From the NCBI GenBank assembly GCA_004295015.1, contig SHNE01000034.1, positions 24,691-88,690 of the forward strand: a stretch of DNA of 64,000 nt, written 5' to 3'. Positions 36,234-47,316 of this stretch are shown piece by piece (the stretch's first letter is position 1; each line of letters begins with the position of its first letter). The DNA comes from Bacteroidota bacterium (GTDB taxonomy: Bacteria; Bacteroidota; Bacteroidia; AKYH767-A; 2013-40CM-41-45). A program made the translations under genes and the position numbers. The notes under the pieces were generated by a model. That model did no database searches and was not told where the DNA came from. It saw only the letters and a program-made list of their open reading frames with translations.

Positions 36234-36473
36234 TTAGACAGATTCCGCCAGAATAATTATTTTATTTTTTAAATTTTCAACAATTCCACCTTTAACATCG
36301 AAAGTTTTAATTCCTTCTTTGTCTTTAATTTTGACTTTCCCATTCAGCAAAGATGAAATAACTGCCGCGTGATTCTTCAGCATTTCGAACCGGCCATTAG
36401 TTCCGGGAACAGAAACCGAACTCACTTCGCCGGAGTATACTTTTTTATCGGGGGTGATTATTTCAAGCTGCAT
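36234..36473 (-). CDS. atpC: F1 ATP synthase epsilon subunit (N-terminal domain form)
   Basis: A 79-residue protein, corresponding to the beta-sandwich half of the epsilon subunit (MQLEIITPDKKVYSGEVSSVSVPGTNGRFEML and KDKEGIKTFDVKGGIVE). The C-terminal helical hairpin found in many bacteria is absent, as is usual in Bacteroidetes. It follows atpD by 29 bases. The other ATP-synthase genes are not in the window, consistent with the split atpDC arrangement. Confidence 0.95.
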   Translation of the reverse strand: MQLEIITPDKKVYSGEVSSVSVPGTNGRFEMLKNHAAVISSLLNGKVKIKDKEGIKTFDVKGGIVENLKNKIIILAESV

Positions 36474-36502
36474 GTTGTGGCTGATAAATTATTTTTTGAT
36501 TG

Positions 36503-38017
<1,515 letters not shown>

Positions 38018-38047
38018 TTAATATGATCGATGTTGAATTTGAGAGCG

Positions 38048-38055
38048 CAAAAGTA
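38048..38055 (-). promoter_or_regulatory. Candidate -7 box for atpDC
   Basis: TACTTTTG on the minus strand fits TAnnTTTG and lies 39 bases before the atpD ATG. Confidence 0.45.
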
Positions 38056-38361
38056 CTGTTTTAATCGGAAAAAATCCCGGGATGTTAGTAAAATTCTTTA
38101 CTGCTTTAAGTCCCGGAAATATTATTCTAATTAACTGATATATAGATAGTTGAATTTAATCGTTTTCCCAGGCTGAATCGTCTTTCTCAGGAGATGTTTT
38201 CAGGTTTGCTATCCGGAATGTATTCGATAGAACTTTTGCTAATCAAATGCAATTGGGCGTTTGAACCTTTTGAGATGCAAAGCTGATGTTATTACTATTA
38301 AGCTTTTAAAATTCATCTTCTACACCATGAATGGAAAGCATATCCTCCTTACTTTTAGCCC
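38056..38361 (+). other. Divergent intergenic region between atpD and murF
   Basis: About 300 bases upstream of murF. No ORF, RNA structure or clear murF promoter was recognised; the stretch just before murF is AT-rich with no ribosome-binding site. Confidence 0.4.
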
Positions 38362-39669
38362 ATGATTTCTCCTGAAGAATTGTACTCGATTTACCTGAAC
38401 AATCCGATTATTTGTACGGACACCCGATCCATTCAGAAAGGGTCAATCTTTTTTGCCCTGAAAGGTCCAAACTTCAATGGAAATTCATTCGCTGAGGCGG
38501 CCATAGAGCAAGGTGCGGCTTATGCAGTCATTGATGAACCAAAGTTTAGAAAGGATGACAGATACATTCTTGTCGAGCATGGCTTGAAGGCTCTCCAGGA
38601 ACTCGCCAATTATCATAGGCGCCAATTAAAAATTCCTTTTTTAGCTATTACCGGGTCAAATGGAAAAACAACTACCAAAGAATTAATACGGGCTGTACTC
38701 AGTAAAAAATTCAAAACTCTCGCTACAAAAGGCAACCTGAACAATCACATTGGTGTTCCATTGACAATTTTATCCATCGATAAAAGCATCGAATTTGCCG
38801 TGATAGAAATGGGAGCAAACCACCAGGGAGAAATTGAAAGTTATTGTCATATAGCTGAGCCGGATTACGGTCTTATAACAAACGTAGGTAAAGCACACCT
38901 GGAAGGTTTTGGAGGATTAAGCGGCGTGAAGAAAGGCAAGCGTGAATTGTATCATTGGTTGGATGAGAATGGGATAAAAATTTTTATTAACGGCGATAAC
39001 GGTGATTTGGGTGAGATGGCTTCGCAGATTGATCCACGTAAATTGGTGTTTTACGGAACTAACTCGGCTTTCGACACTTTTGCTGTGTTGAAGAAATCAC
39101 AACCCGAATTGGTGATCAGTTGGAAGAGTGGATTGCAGCAAGGGCAGCATACATGCCGACTTATAGGCGCATATAATTTCGAAAATGTTGTTGCAGCTGT
39201 TGCTGTCGGAAATTATTTCGGGGTGGAAGCTCATTTGATTGATTTGGCAATTTCTTCCTACATGCCTGATAACAGCAGATCCCAGAGATTACAAAAGGGC
39301 AGTAACAGTATTATTCTCGATGCATATAATGCAAACCCGAGTAGTATGGAGGCTGCGATCAAAAACTTTTCGCAGTTATCGGATAAAAACAAAGTCATTT
39401 GTATTGGTGACATGGCAGAGCTGGGTGAAGATTCGGAAAAGGAACATAAGAGAATTCTTCAGTTACTCAAAGATGTTTCATATCAACAGTTAATTCTGGT
39501 AGGAAAGAATTTCAATAAGTTTTCCAATGAGCTCGATTGCATGTCTTTTGAAAATGCTGAGCTGGCTTCCGACTGGATCAAAAAAAATCCCTTGAAGTCA
39601 AAAACAATATTGATAAAAGGCTCGAGGAGTACGAAGATGGAAACCATTCTTGAAGCAATACAGGATTAA
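38362..39669 (+). CDS. murF: UDP-MurNAc-tripeptide--D-alanyl-D-alanine ligase
   Basis: A 435-residue Mur ligase that adds D-Ala-D-Ala to the peptidoglycan precursor. The ATP loop TGSNGKTTTKELI is near residue 95, NNHIGVP follows near 127, IEMGANHQGEIESYC near 150 and the C-terminal LDAYNANPSSMEAAI near 318. The first 80 residues (YSIYLNNPIICTDTRSIQKG, FFALKG) are the UDP-binding domain. It stands alone, apart from the mra/dcw cluster, as is common in Bacteroidetes. Confidence 0.96.
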   Translation: MISPEELYSIYLNNPIICTDTRSIQKGSIFFALKGPNFNGNSFAEAAIEQGAAYAVIDEPKFRKDDRYILVEHGLKALQELANYHRRQLKIPFLAITGSNGKTTTKELIRAVLSKKFKTLATKGNLNNHIGVPLTILSIDKSIEFAVIEMGANHQGEIESYCHIAEPDYGLITNVGKAHLEGFGGLSGVKKGKRELYHWLDENGIKIFINGDNGDLGEMASQIDPRKLVFYGTNSAFDTFAVLKKSQPELVISWKSGLQQGQHTCRLIGAYNFENVVAAVAVGNYFGVEAHLIDLAISSYMPDNSRSQRLQKGSNSIILDAYNANPSSMEAAIKNFSQLSDKNKVICIGDMAELGEDSEKEHKRILQLLKDVSYQQLILVGKNFNKFSNELDCMSFENAELASDWIKKNPLKSKTILIKGSRSTKMETILEAIQD

Positions 39670-39697
39670 ACTTTTTGTGCAGGATTCCTGCCTGCCT

Positions 39698-40774
39698 TTA
39701 TTTCGTCTTGCTATTTCCTAGAAATAAGGCAATTGTATTCATGCTTTTTGATTTGTCGGCTATCAGTTTAAGTATTCCAAGAAATGGAATAAAAAGTATC
39801 ATACCCGATGCTCCCCACAAAATTCCGCCTGCTAAAATTGCCACTATGGTTACAAAGGTATTCAGGTTGAGCCGTTGACTTACTGTAAATGGGAAAATCA
39901 CATTTGCTTCCAGGTATTGTACAATAGTGAAAACCAGAATTACACCAAGAGGGTACCATATGGAATTATACGTGATCCATGAAATGGCGATAGGGAGAAG
40001 GGAAGCGATAATAATACCAACGTAGGGGATAAAAGTGAGGACAGATGCAATGAATCCGAACAGGATCGGATGAGGGACGCCGACAATGGCGAGTCCTATG
40101 CTGTTTAGTACGGCGACAATCAGATAAACCAGTAGCATTCCTTTAATAAAACTATAAAAGGAGTGAACCGTTTCGTGCAGAATTTCATGTATCATTTTTG
40201 TATGTTCTGTTTTGAAAAGACTATACAGAACTTTCACAAATAATTTTCTATGATAAAGAATCAGTGCGGAAAAAATGGGAATCAGAACAGCAAAAACCAG
40301 GGATATTCCCAGAGAATAAATTGTGTCTCCCACAAATGGAAAAATATTTTTTCCAAACTCATTCTTAATTTGGTTTATCCAGGATTCCTGTTGTGTTTTT
40401 GAAAAATTAAATACGGTTTCCAGGTAGTTATTTAGAACTATCAATGATTCAGCGGATTTGTTTTTAATTGTGTCCCACTCATCCAGAAAACTTTTTAATT
40501 GTAAAAACAAGAGGAATACAATCCCTGTGAGTAAAATGAAAAGGCTGCTGATGGCCATTCCAATCGATAGCCCTTTGGGTATTCCTTTTTTTTCTAGCCA
40601 GGTGCATATTGGATACAATGCTATACTGATTAAAAACGAAAAGCTAAGAGGTATAAATAATGGCTTTCCAAAATACAGGATCACCGAAATCAAAACAATA
40701 TATTGAAGGACCCTCAGCGCTGAAAATTTATTTTCAGGCTTGATAGGAATCGGAATTTGAGGGATCTGTGACAT
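39698..40774 (-). CDS. AI-2E / PerM family permease
   Basis: A 358-residue membrane protein with about eight hydrophobic segments. The family core PFVGDTIYSLGISLVFAVLIPI and the glycine-rich IVGVPHPILFGFIASVLTFIPYVG near residue 230 are typical of PerM/AI-2E exporters, as is the TIVAILAGGILWGASGMILFIPFLG end block. Despite the name, family members include Na+/H+ antiporters and general exporters, so the substrate is unknown. It runs in the same direction as wzc, 78 bases after it. Confidence 0.9.
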   Translation of the reverse strand: MSQIPQIPIPIKPENKFSALRVLQYIVLISVILYFGKPLFIPLSFSFLISIALYPICTWLEKKGIPKGLSIGMAISSLFILLTGIVFLLFLQLKSFLDEWDTIKNKSAESLIVLNNYLETVFNFSKTQQESWINQIKNEFGKNIFPFVGDTIYSLGISLVFAVLIPIFSALILYHRKLFVKVLYSLFKTEHTKMIHEILHETVHSFYSFIKGMLLVYLIVAVLNSIGLAIVGVPHPILFGFIASVLTFIPYVGIIIASLLPIAISWITYNSIWYPLGVILVFTIVQYLEANVIFPFTVSQRLNLNTFVTIVAILAGGILWGASGMILFIPFLGILKLIADKSKSMNTIALFLGNSKTK

Positions 40775-40851
40775 TCTATAACAAATTACACTATCAACTC
40801 AATGGAAAAATTTACTATGAAACAAACATAAGCAGGATCACGGACGTAGCA

Positions 40852-43233
40852 TCAGGTTTTTCCGAATATTCGATTGAAAAATCCGGCCTTTTTCTTGTCT
40901 TCATCGTAATATCCGTAACCATGATAACCGTAGCTATACCCGTATCCATAGCCATATTGTTGGTTTAATCCTGCATCGTTTAGAAGAATACAGAGGTTTT
41001 TTACTTTACCATCTTTGTAGTATTCATTGATAGTCTTGATATACTGCTTTTTGGAATAGTTTTCTCTCAGAATAAATACGTTTACATCTGCAAGACCCAT
41101 TAACAGCATAGCATCACTTACAATGCCCACCGGCGGAGTGTCGATGATGATATAGTCATAACGATGTTTTAGTTTTTCCAATAACTCCCTGGTTTCTTTT
41201 TTTGCAAGAAGCTCAGCCGGATTTGGAGGCACAGGGCCGGAAGGAATTATGTCCAGGTTTTCAATTTTCGTTTTACAAATCACTTCATCCAGGGAAATTT
41301 TTCCAATGAGGTAGGTGCTTACACCTTTGTCATTGGATATTTCCAGGTCCTGCACCAATTGTGGTTTGCGCAGATCCATACCAACTATTACAACTTTATG
41401 GTTTTGCAGTGAAAGAACAGTTGCCAGGTTGAGAGTTGAGAATGATTTTCCTTCTCCTCCAACCGAGCTGGTAATCATTACTATTTTATGTTCATCAGCA
41501 AGACCGAAAAACATAAGGTTCGCCCTGATGGATCGAAACGCTTCTGCTATGGAAGATTTAGGCTTTCGTGCAACTATTAATCTCTCACCGTCACTAAGAT
41601 GTCCTACCACTCCTATAATTGGAATCTTGGTAAGTTTCTCAACATCTTCTCTGTTGCTGATGGTGTTTTTTAAATATCCACGGAGTAACAATATAATGAG
41701 TGGTACAAAGAAAGCCAGCATCAATGAAATGATGAGTACTGCTTTTGTGCTCGGAATTACCGGTTTGTCATTCAAACTTGCTTCATCAAGCACTTTGTTA
41801 TCTGAGACTGCTGTTGCTTTTGCTATTCCGGTTTCGGCTTTCTTTTGAAGCAGGTAGAGATAAATATTTTCATTTACACTAAAATTCCTTTGAATGCCCA
41901 GGAGCTCACGCTCAATATTTGGAATTTTACGAATGTTGTTTTCGTATTGTAATAATTGTCCATTAATACCTTGTAAAGTAACTCTCGTTCGGTTTCTTAT
42001 GTTGTTGATATTTTCAACAAGTGCTTTTTTTGTTTCTGAAATTTGCTCGTCAATCACCAATATAGCCGGAGACTGGGAGCTGCTTCCATATTGCAAACTT
42101 TGTTTTTTATTTTGGAGTTGTTTGAGTTGTGTAATCAATTCGATGAGCAATGGATCAGGCGTACCGAGAGAAGCCGGTGCAAGTTGAGACAATGTTTTGT
42201 TTCCGCTAACGTAGTCATACAAATAATCCAAAGACTCCAGTTCAATTTCTGCTTTAACACGATCGGCATCAATACTTGTAACTCTCTCAAGGTATGCTTT
42301 GGATTCCTCACTTAAATTTACTGTTCCCTTTTCTTCTTTAAATTTTTGCAGCTCCTGCTCTGTTGAATGCAAGGTTGTACTTATGTCGGCCAATTGCTCA
42401 TCGACAAATTTTAATGTTAAGCCCGCAACAGATGACTTGTCTTTTATGTCACGGTTGATATAAACTTTTCCAAGAGTATTCAGAAAATCAACCGCTCGTT
42501 CCGGAATCTGGTCCTGTATAGTGATTTCAACGATTGTTGCATCCTTATTTAAAGGCTCTGCCTTTATTGATTCCTGATAAGCTGAAATCAGTTTATTGTT
42601 AGAGTTGACAACAAATATGTATTCATCATCCGTTGAGGAGTTGGCAGGTACCGGCTGCTTGTCGATACGAAAACTGAAATAAGTATTTTTTATTTCTTCA
42701 CCGAATCTGTGAGTTCCGGTATAGCTAAAGTTTTTGAGATGAGAATTATCAATATCTGTTTCAAGTCTGAAACGGGATGAGTCGAGAATAATTAATTCAA
42801 ATTTTTCATCATAGATACCCTCAGTTACATTTAATGGTTCAACGGAAAAAGGATGGTTTTTATACAGAGGAACTTTGAAAAATGGGGAATGACTGAAATA
42901 GCTTACTTGCAGATTTAGTTCATGTATAGTCTCATCGAGTATAGACCGGGATTTCAGAATTCCTATTTCAGTGGCAATATTTTTCGTGTTTCCAAAGAGA
43001 TCTCCGGTAAATATATCTTCAATATTTTTCGAAGTGTTTTTGGTGTCTTTCACGAGCACACTTGACCGGGCCTCATAAACGGGCAGGGTAAAACGAATAT
43101 AAAGTAAGGCAGCAATAGAAAAGAGGATGGCTGAGAAAAGAAAGTAATGCCAGTTTCTCCGGATTTCCTGAAACAGAAGTCTTAGATCAATTTCGTCGTC
43201 GTTGCGTCGTTGATTTCCGTCTGTGGTTCTCAT
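40852..43233 (-). CDS. Polysaccharide co-polymerase and BY-kinase (Wzc-like)
   Basis: A 793-residue inner-membrane protein controlling exopolysaccharide length and export. Two transmembrane helices (about residues 31-50 and 515-535) bound a periplasmic Wzz domain with long coiled-coil segments. The cytoplasmic kinase has Walker A SSVGGEGKSFST near 590, Walker A' VVIVGMDLRKPQL and Walker B YDYIIIDTPPVGIVSD. The C-terminus is Tyr-rich: (YG)n tract QYGYGYGYSYGYHGYGYY, the expected autophosphorylation cluster of BY-kinases. It is preceded by a Wza-like gene 2 bases upstream. Confidence 0.93.
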   Translation of the reverse strand: MRTTDGNQRRNDDEIDLRLLFQEIRRNWHYFLFSAILFSIAALLYIRFTLPVYEARSSVLVKDTKNTSKNIEDIFTGDLFGNTKNIATEIGILKSRSILDETIHELNLQVSYFSHSPFFKVPLYKNHPFSVEPLNVTEGIYDEKFELIILDSSRFRLETDIDNSHLKNFSYTGTHRFGEEIKNTYFSFRIDKQPVPANSSTDDEYIFVVNSNNKLISAYQESIKAEPLNKDATIVEITIQDQIPERAVDFLNTLGKVYINRDIKDKSSVAGLTLKFVDEQLADISTTLHSTEQELQKFKEEKGTVNLSEESKAYLERVTSIDADRVKAEIELESLDYLYDYVSGNKTLSQLAPASLGTPDPLLIELITQLKQLQNKKQSLQYGSSSQSPAILVIDEQISETKKALVENINNIRNRTRVTLQGINGQLLQYENNIRKIPNIERELLGIQRNFSVNENIYLYLLQKKAETGIAKATAVSDNKVLDEASLNDKPVIPSTKAVLIISLMLAFFVPLIILLLRGYLKNTISNREDVEKLTKIPIIGVVGHLSDGERLIVARKPKSSIAEAFRSIRANLMFFGLADEHKIVMITSSVGGEGKSFSTLNLATVLSLQNHKVVIVGMDLRKPQLVQDLEISNDKGVSTYLIGKISLDEVICKTKIENLDIIPSGPVPPNPAELLAKKETRELLEKLKHRYDYIIIDTPPVGIVSDAMLLMGLADVNVFILRENYSKKQYIKTINEYYKDGKVKNLCILLNDAGLNQQYGYGYGYSYGYHGYGYYDEDKKKAGFFNRIFGKT

Positions 43234-43235
43234 GT

Positions 43236-43997
43236 TTACTTTGTTTGAGTCAGGATAAACGTCAGTGCAATGACGGCTGTAGTTATGATCGAAGTGAAAA
43301 TAGTTACGGCAGGAGTGATATTTTGGAAGGCTCTTCGTTTCACCGGCTGTACGTAAACAATATCATCCGGATGCAGGTAATATATTTCAGGAGTGATGGA
43401 TTTTGCAGAAGTAAGGTCAACGAAAAAATCCTTGGTTTCATTGTTTTCTTCACGAATGATCCGTAGTCTTTCACGATCTCCGAATTGTGAAATATCACCT
43501 GCTAAACCCAGGGCTTCGGGTAGGCTTACCTTTTCATTTAGGATAGCATAAGTGCCCGGTTTATTCACTTCTCCGAGTATGGTTATTTTAAAGTTAAGTT
43601 TTTTTAGAGTGACGATAGGTTCATCAATATATTTTTTCAGCTTATCCTCCAGCAAACGAGTGGCATCCGGGATACTCAGTCCGGCAAGTTGAACTGATCC
43701 GATGAGTGGAAGTTTGATTTGCCCTGAATCATTTACTACTATACCTTTTTCATAAGCAGATCGGGTATCGCTCATGGGCCGATCCATTGATATAGAGAAA
43801 AAAGGGTAAGCCTCTGCGTTTATGGTAAAAATGTTAACGGATAAAATATCTCCGGCATGAATTTTTAGTTGGTATTTTTCAGATTCCTTCATTGAAGGAA
43901 TCTCTCCCTGAAAATAAATGACTTTACGTTGTGATGAACAGCCGATAAGTAAAATAGTGGCAAATAAACAAACTAGTACCCGGTGGCTTCGTGTCAT
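43236..43997 (-). CDS. Polysaccharide export outer-membrane lipoprotein (Wza-like)
   Basis: A 253-residue lipoprotein with LLIGCSSQ giving the acylated Cys at about residue 20. A poly_export domain (YQLKIHAGDILSVNIFTINAEAYPFFSI) and a SLBB-type domain (FKITILGEVNKPGTYAILNEKVSLPEALGLAGD) follow, then a C-terminal hydrophobic helix (FTSIITTAVIALTFIL) for the outer-membrane channel. It partners the Wzc-like protein, starting the pair; the two genes are 2 bases apart. No glycosyltransferase genes are near, so the polymer they export is encoded elsewhere. Confidence 0.93.
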   Translation of the reverse strand: MTRSHRVLVCLFATILLIGCSSQRKVIYFQGEIPSMKESEKYQLKIHAGDILSVNIFTINAEAYPFFSISMDRPMSDTRSAYEKGIVVNDSGQIKLPLIGSVQLAGLSIPDATRLLEDKLKKYIDEPIVTLKKLNFKITILGEVNKPGTYAILNEKVSLPEALGLAGDISQFGDRERLRIIREENNETKDFFVDLTSAKSITPEIYYLHPDDIVYVQPVKRRAFQNITPAVTIFTSIITTAVIALTFILTQTK

Positions 43998-44029
43998 TTC
44001 AGGAATCTCAAATTGAAAATTGATATGTG

Positions 44030-45169
44030 TCAGGAAAGTATCGAACGGGAGATGACTATTTTTTGCACCTCAGAAGTGCCTTCATAGATCTGAGTAATTT
44101 TCGCATCACGCATTAATCGTTCAACATGAAACTCTTTAACAAAGCCATAACCTCCGTGAATCTGTACAGCCTCAACGGTAGTTTCCATAGCTACGCGGGA
44201 AGCAAATAATTTCGCCATCGAAGAGGAGAGATTATAATCCATCTTGTTGTCTTTGTGCCAGGCAGCTTTTAAACAAAGTAAACGTGCTGCGTCAATTTCT
44301 GTGGCCATATCAGCCAGCTTAAATTGAATTGCCTGATGCTCGGAGATCGGCACGCCAAATGCTTTTCTTTCTTTTGAATACTGTAATGCCAATTCATATG
44401 CGCCGGAGGCTATACCTAAGGCTTGGGAAGCTATGCCAATTCGTCCACCTGTTAATGTCTTCATGGCAAATTTAAATCCGAAGCCATCGTCACCAATTCT
44501 ATTGGACTTGGGAACTTTTACATCCGTAAACATAAGAGAGTGTGTATCACTTCCTCTTATTCCCAATTTATTTTCTTTCGGCCCGATTGTAAATCCGGGA
44601 CTACCTTTTTCAACGATAAGTGCGTTTATTCCTTTGTGTCCTTTTTCAACATGTGTTTGCGCCATTACAAGGTAAACTGAAGCCGTTGAACCATTAGTGA
44701 TCCAGTTCTTTGTTCCGTTCAGAACATAGTGATCGCCGGCATCGATGGCGGTTGTATGTTGTGAGGTTGCATCTGATCCTGCTTCGGGTTCGGAGAGGCA
44801 AAATGCCCCTATGATTTCTCCTTTTGCAAGTGGAACCAGGTATTTTTGTTTTTGTTCTTCAGTGCCAAAGTTTTCAAGCCCCCAGCAAACCAGGGAGTTA
44901 TTTACAGACATTACCACCGAGGCTGAAGCATCAACTTTTGAAATTTCTTCCATCGCCAAAACATATGAAATGGTGTCCATTCCACCGCCTCCATACTTAG
45001 GATCAACCATCATTCCCAGAAAGCCTAACTCCCCCATTTTCTTTATTTGTTCTGCAGGAAATTTCTGTAATTCGTCACGTTCTATTACCCCTGGCTTCAA
45101 ATCATTTTGGGCAAAATCTCTTGCCGCTTTACGAATCATCAGGTGTTCTTCAGTCAGTTCTAAATTCAT
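44030..45169 (-). CDS. Acyl-CoA dehydrogenase
   Basis: A 379-residue FAD enzyme of fatty-acid or amino-acid beta-oxidation. Visible features are GFLGMMVDPKYGGGGMD near residue 52, the FAD/substrate segment AFCLSEPEAGSDATSQ near 120 and the C-terminal QIYEGTSEVQKIVISRSIL. The catalytic Glu position is inside the C-terminal block. The length and motifs fit the butyryl/short-chain type, but chain-length preference is inferred. It lies 32 bases upstream of the Wza-like gene in the same direction; a functional link is unlikely. Confidence 0.94.
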   Translation of the reverse strand: MNLELTEEHLMIRKAARDFAQNDLKPGVIERDELQKFPAEQIKKMGELGFLGMMVDPKYGGGGMDTISYVLAMEEISKVDASASVVMSVNNSLVCWGLENFGTEEQKQKYLVPLAKGEIIGAFCLSEPEAGSDATSQHTTAIDAGDHYVLNGTKNWITNGSTASVYLVMAQTHVEKGHKGINALIVEKGSPGFTIGPKENKLGIRGSDTHSLMFTDVKVPKSNRIGDDGFGFKFAMKTLTGGRIGIASQALGIASGAYELALQYSKERKAFGVPISEHQAIQFKLADMATEIDAARLLCLKAAWHKDNKMDYNLSSSMAKLFASRVAMETTVEAVQIHGGYGFVKEFHVERLMRDAKITQIYEGTSEVQKIVISRSILS

Positions 45170-45463
45170 TTTGTATCTATTCGTTTAAGGAAAAAGGCTG
45201 TATTTTGTATTAAAAATACATATTTTTTGATCAACAAACCTACATGATTTGTGTGGGATTGACAAGAGAAAATTGAGCAGGAATCATTTATGTAGAACTC
45301 TAATATTCTGATTTTCTGTTCTATGTAAAATGCTAAAATTTATTTCTTCAATACCTGTTTTTCCAGGCGGGAAAATCATTTTGTTTGGTTGATCTAAAAG
45401 GATTACCGAAAAGAAAAGGATATCTTTCGAAGCCATACATTCTTAATCAATGGTAATTTTCAA

Positions 45464-46516
45464 ATGGATTCCTACAAAATAATTGGTTTAATGTCAGGAA
45501 CTTCTCTGGATGGACTTGACATTGCATACTGTCGATTTGTTTTTGATGGCCACTGGTCTTTTGAAATTGTAGCTGCAGAAACTGTCAGTTATAATGAGGT
45601 ATTAAAAAAGAGTCTTTCCGAACTGAGTAGAGGAAGTGCATTAGATCTGGCTAAATCCAACATAGATTTTGGCCGCTACTGTGGTGAGAAAGTGGCTGAC
45701 TTTGTCAAAAGAGAAAAACTTGAAGTCGATTTCATTGCCTCTCATGGACATACTGTTTTCCATCAACCTGCTGCCGGCTATACTTGTCAGATCGGCGACG
45801 GTGCGGCTTTATCTGTAGCTGCCGGAATTCCTGTAGTTTGTGATTTCAGGAGCACCGATGTGGCTCTGCATGGACAAGGTGCACCTTTGGTTCCGATTGG
45901 TGATCAGTTATTGTTTCATGACTACGACTATTGCCTGAATCTTGGAGGTATTGCCAATATTTCATTCGACAGAGATGGAGTACGCTTGGCCTTTGACCTT
46001 AGCGTGTGTAACATCCTGTTTAATCACCTGGCAAATAAAATGGGACTTGATTACGATAAGGATGGAGAGATTGCTGCGTCCGGAAAAGTACATTCGGAAT
46101 TGCTGGAAAAACTGGATAGTGAAAAATATTATGCAAAAGCTTTTCCGAAATCTCTCGGAAGAGAAGATGTCGATATCATTTTGCAGAAGTATTTTACATT
46201 GAATAGTGATTCTCTCAGCATAGAAGATATGATGGCAACAGCTGTTGAACATGTAGCGCGCCAGATAGGAAAATATGCGGAGTCGGGAAAAATGCTTTTA
46301 ACCGGTGGCGGAGCATTCAATTCACATCTGGTATCCAGGATTCAAAAATATTCTGCGGCGAAATTGGTTATACCTGATTCGATTCTGGTGAATTACAAAG
46401 AAGCTCTGATTTTTGCCTTTCTCGGTCTACGACGCTGGAGATCAGAAGCGAATAGTTTGCGCAGCGTCACAGGAGCAATGCGGGATAGTGTGGGTGGTGC
46501 TATTTATATAGCTTGA
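45464..46516 (+). CDS. anmK: Anhydro-N-acetylmuramic acid kinase
   Basis: A 350-residue kinase that phosphorylates and hydrolyses the anhydro ring of anhydro-MurNAc in cell-wall recycling. The N-terminal GLMSGTSLDGLDIAY is the ATP-binding signature, followed by IASHGHTVFHQPAAGYTCQIGDGA near 95, LNLGGIANISF near 155 and MLLTGGGAFN near 280. Length is normal. It is followed by a strong terminator at 46545-46572. Together with the LysM glucosaminidase and MurF it covers parts of wall turnover, although the genes are not clustered. Confidence 0.96.
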   Translation: MDSYKIIGLMSGTSLDGLDIAYCRFVFDGHWSFEIVAAETVSYNEVLKKSLSELSRGSALDLAKSNIDFGRYCGEKVADFVKREKLEVDFIASHGHTVFHQPAAGYTCQIGDGAALSVAAGIPVVCDFRSTDVALHGQGAPLVPIGDQLLFHDYDYCLNLGGIANISFDRDGVRLAFDLSVCNILFNHLANKMGLDYDKDGEIAASGKVHSELLEKLDSEKYYAKAFPKSLGREDVDIILQKYFTLNSDSLSIEDMMATAVEHVARQIGKYAESGKMLLTGGGAFNSHLVSRIQKYSAAKLVIPDSILVNYKEALIFAFLGLRRWRSEANSLRSVTGAMRDSVGGAIYIA

Positions 46517-46544
46517 CTGATATAGTTTAAGTTTTGGAATGAAC

Positions 46545-46572
46545 AAAAAGAGCAGCTGATGCTGCTCTTTTA
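46545..46572 (+). terminator. Intrinsic terminator of anmK
   Basis: AAAAAGAGCAGC / GCTGCTCTTTT hairpin with a TGAT loop and a following T-run, 29 bases after the anmK stop; it may also serve the convergent H1-like gene. Confidence 0.9.
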
Positions 46573-46601
46573 AATTCTTTTATAAAAAAATTCGATGGAG
46601 A

Positions 46602-47087
46602 TTAAAAATCATCATCATCATCGAAATCATCCATAGACCCATCGTCATCGAATCCTTTGATGTTATCGTCCATCGATTCGTCCATTTCGCCGGAATCAAT
46701 TTCAGCAGGAGTTATAGAGCTAATCTCAACGATTTCGGTTTCACGGAAAAGTAATGGGGTGCTTTCTTTCACAGCTGGTCTTGCTACAGGTTTTTTCGGT
46801 TCAGCTTTCTTTGGAGCATTGTTTACCGTTGCAGTTTTTACTGTTGTCTTAGGGCTGGAAGTTTTTTTAACAACTGCTTTTTTAACGCTTGCTTTTTTTG
46901 CAGCCGGTTTTTTTGCAGCCGGTTTCTTCGCAGCAACTTTTTTAGTTGCTTTTTTTACCGTCTTTTTCTTAGCCGGTTTTTTTGCTTTTTTAGAAGCGCC
47001 CGCCTTCTTAGCTTTTTTGGCGGTAGCTTTTTTCTTCGCAGGCTTTTTTGCCTTTGATTTTTTTACGGGTTTCTTTTTTGTTGCCAT
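46602..47087 (-). CDS. Histone-H1-like Lys/Ala/Pro-rich protein with acidic tail
   Basis: A 161-residue protein of two contrasting halves. Residues 1-100 are built from KKPAKKK/AKKxxAKK blocks, strongly basic, resembling eukaryotic H1 tails and bacterial Hc1/AlgP-type chromatin proteins. The C-terminal 50 residues end in an acidic tract (DESMDDNIKGFDDDGSMDDF, then DDDDD). No structured domain is recognised. It may bind DNA or RNA non-specifically and use the acidic tail for regulation, which is inference. It is divergent from the dehydrogenase gene at 47317. Confidence is good for coding, low for role. Confidence 0.8.
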   Translation of the reverse strand: MATKKKPVKKSKAKKPAKKKATAKKAKKAGASKKAKKPAKKKTVKKATKKVAAKKPAAKKPAAKKASVKKAVVKKTSSPKTTVKTATVNNAPKKAEPKKPVARPAVKESTPLLFRETEIVEISSITPAEIDSGEMDESMDDNIKGFDDDGSMDDFDDDDDF

Positions 47088-47316
47088 GGCTTGTAGAAAT
47101 GTTTGATTGAAGGATAGCCTGATAGTTTTTCGTCTTGATCAAAATTACAATAAGCTTTCAGTTAAATCCAAATATTTATCTATATTATTGAAAATTATTT
47201 TTCATCTGCGTTTTGTCCATCTTCTATTGCTGATTGTCGGCAGATTGAAGGCTGCGCCCGAATCTAATCTTTGGGCTTTTGACCTATTTGCCGTAGGTTT
47301 GCATCCGAATAAGACT

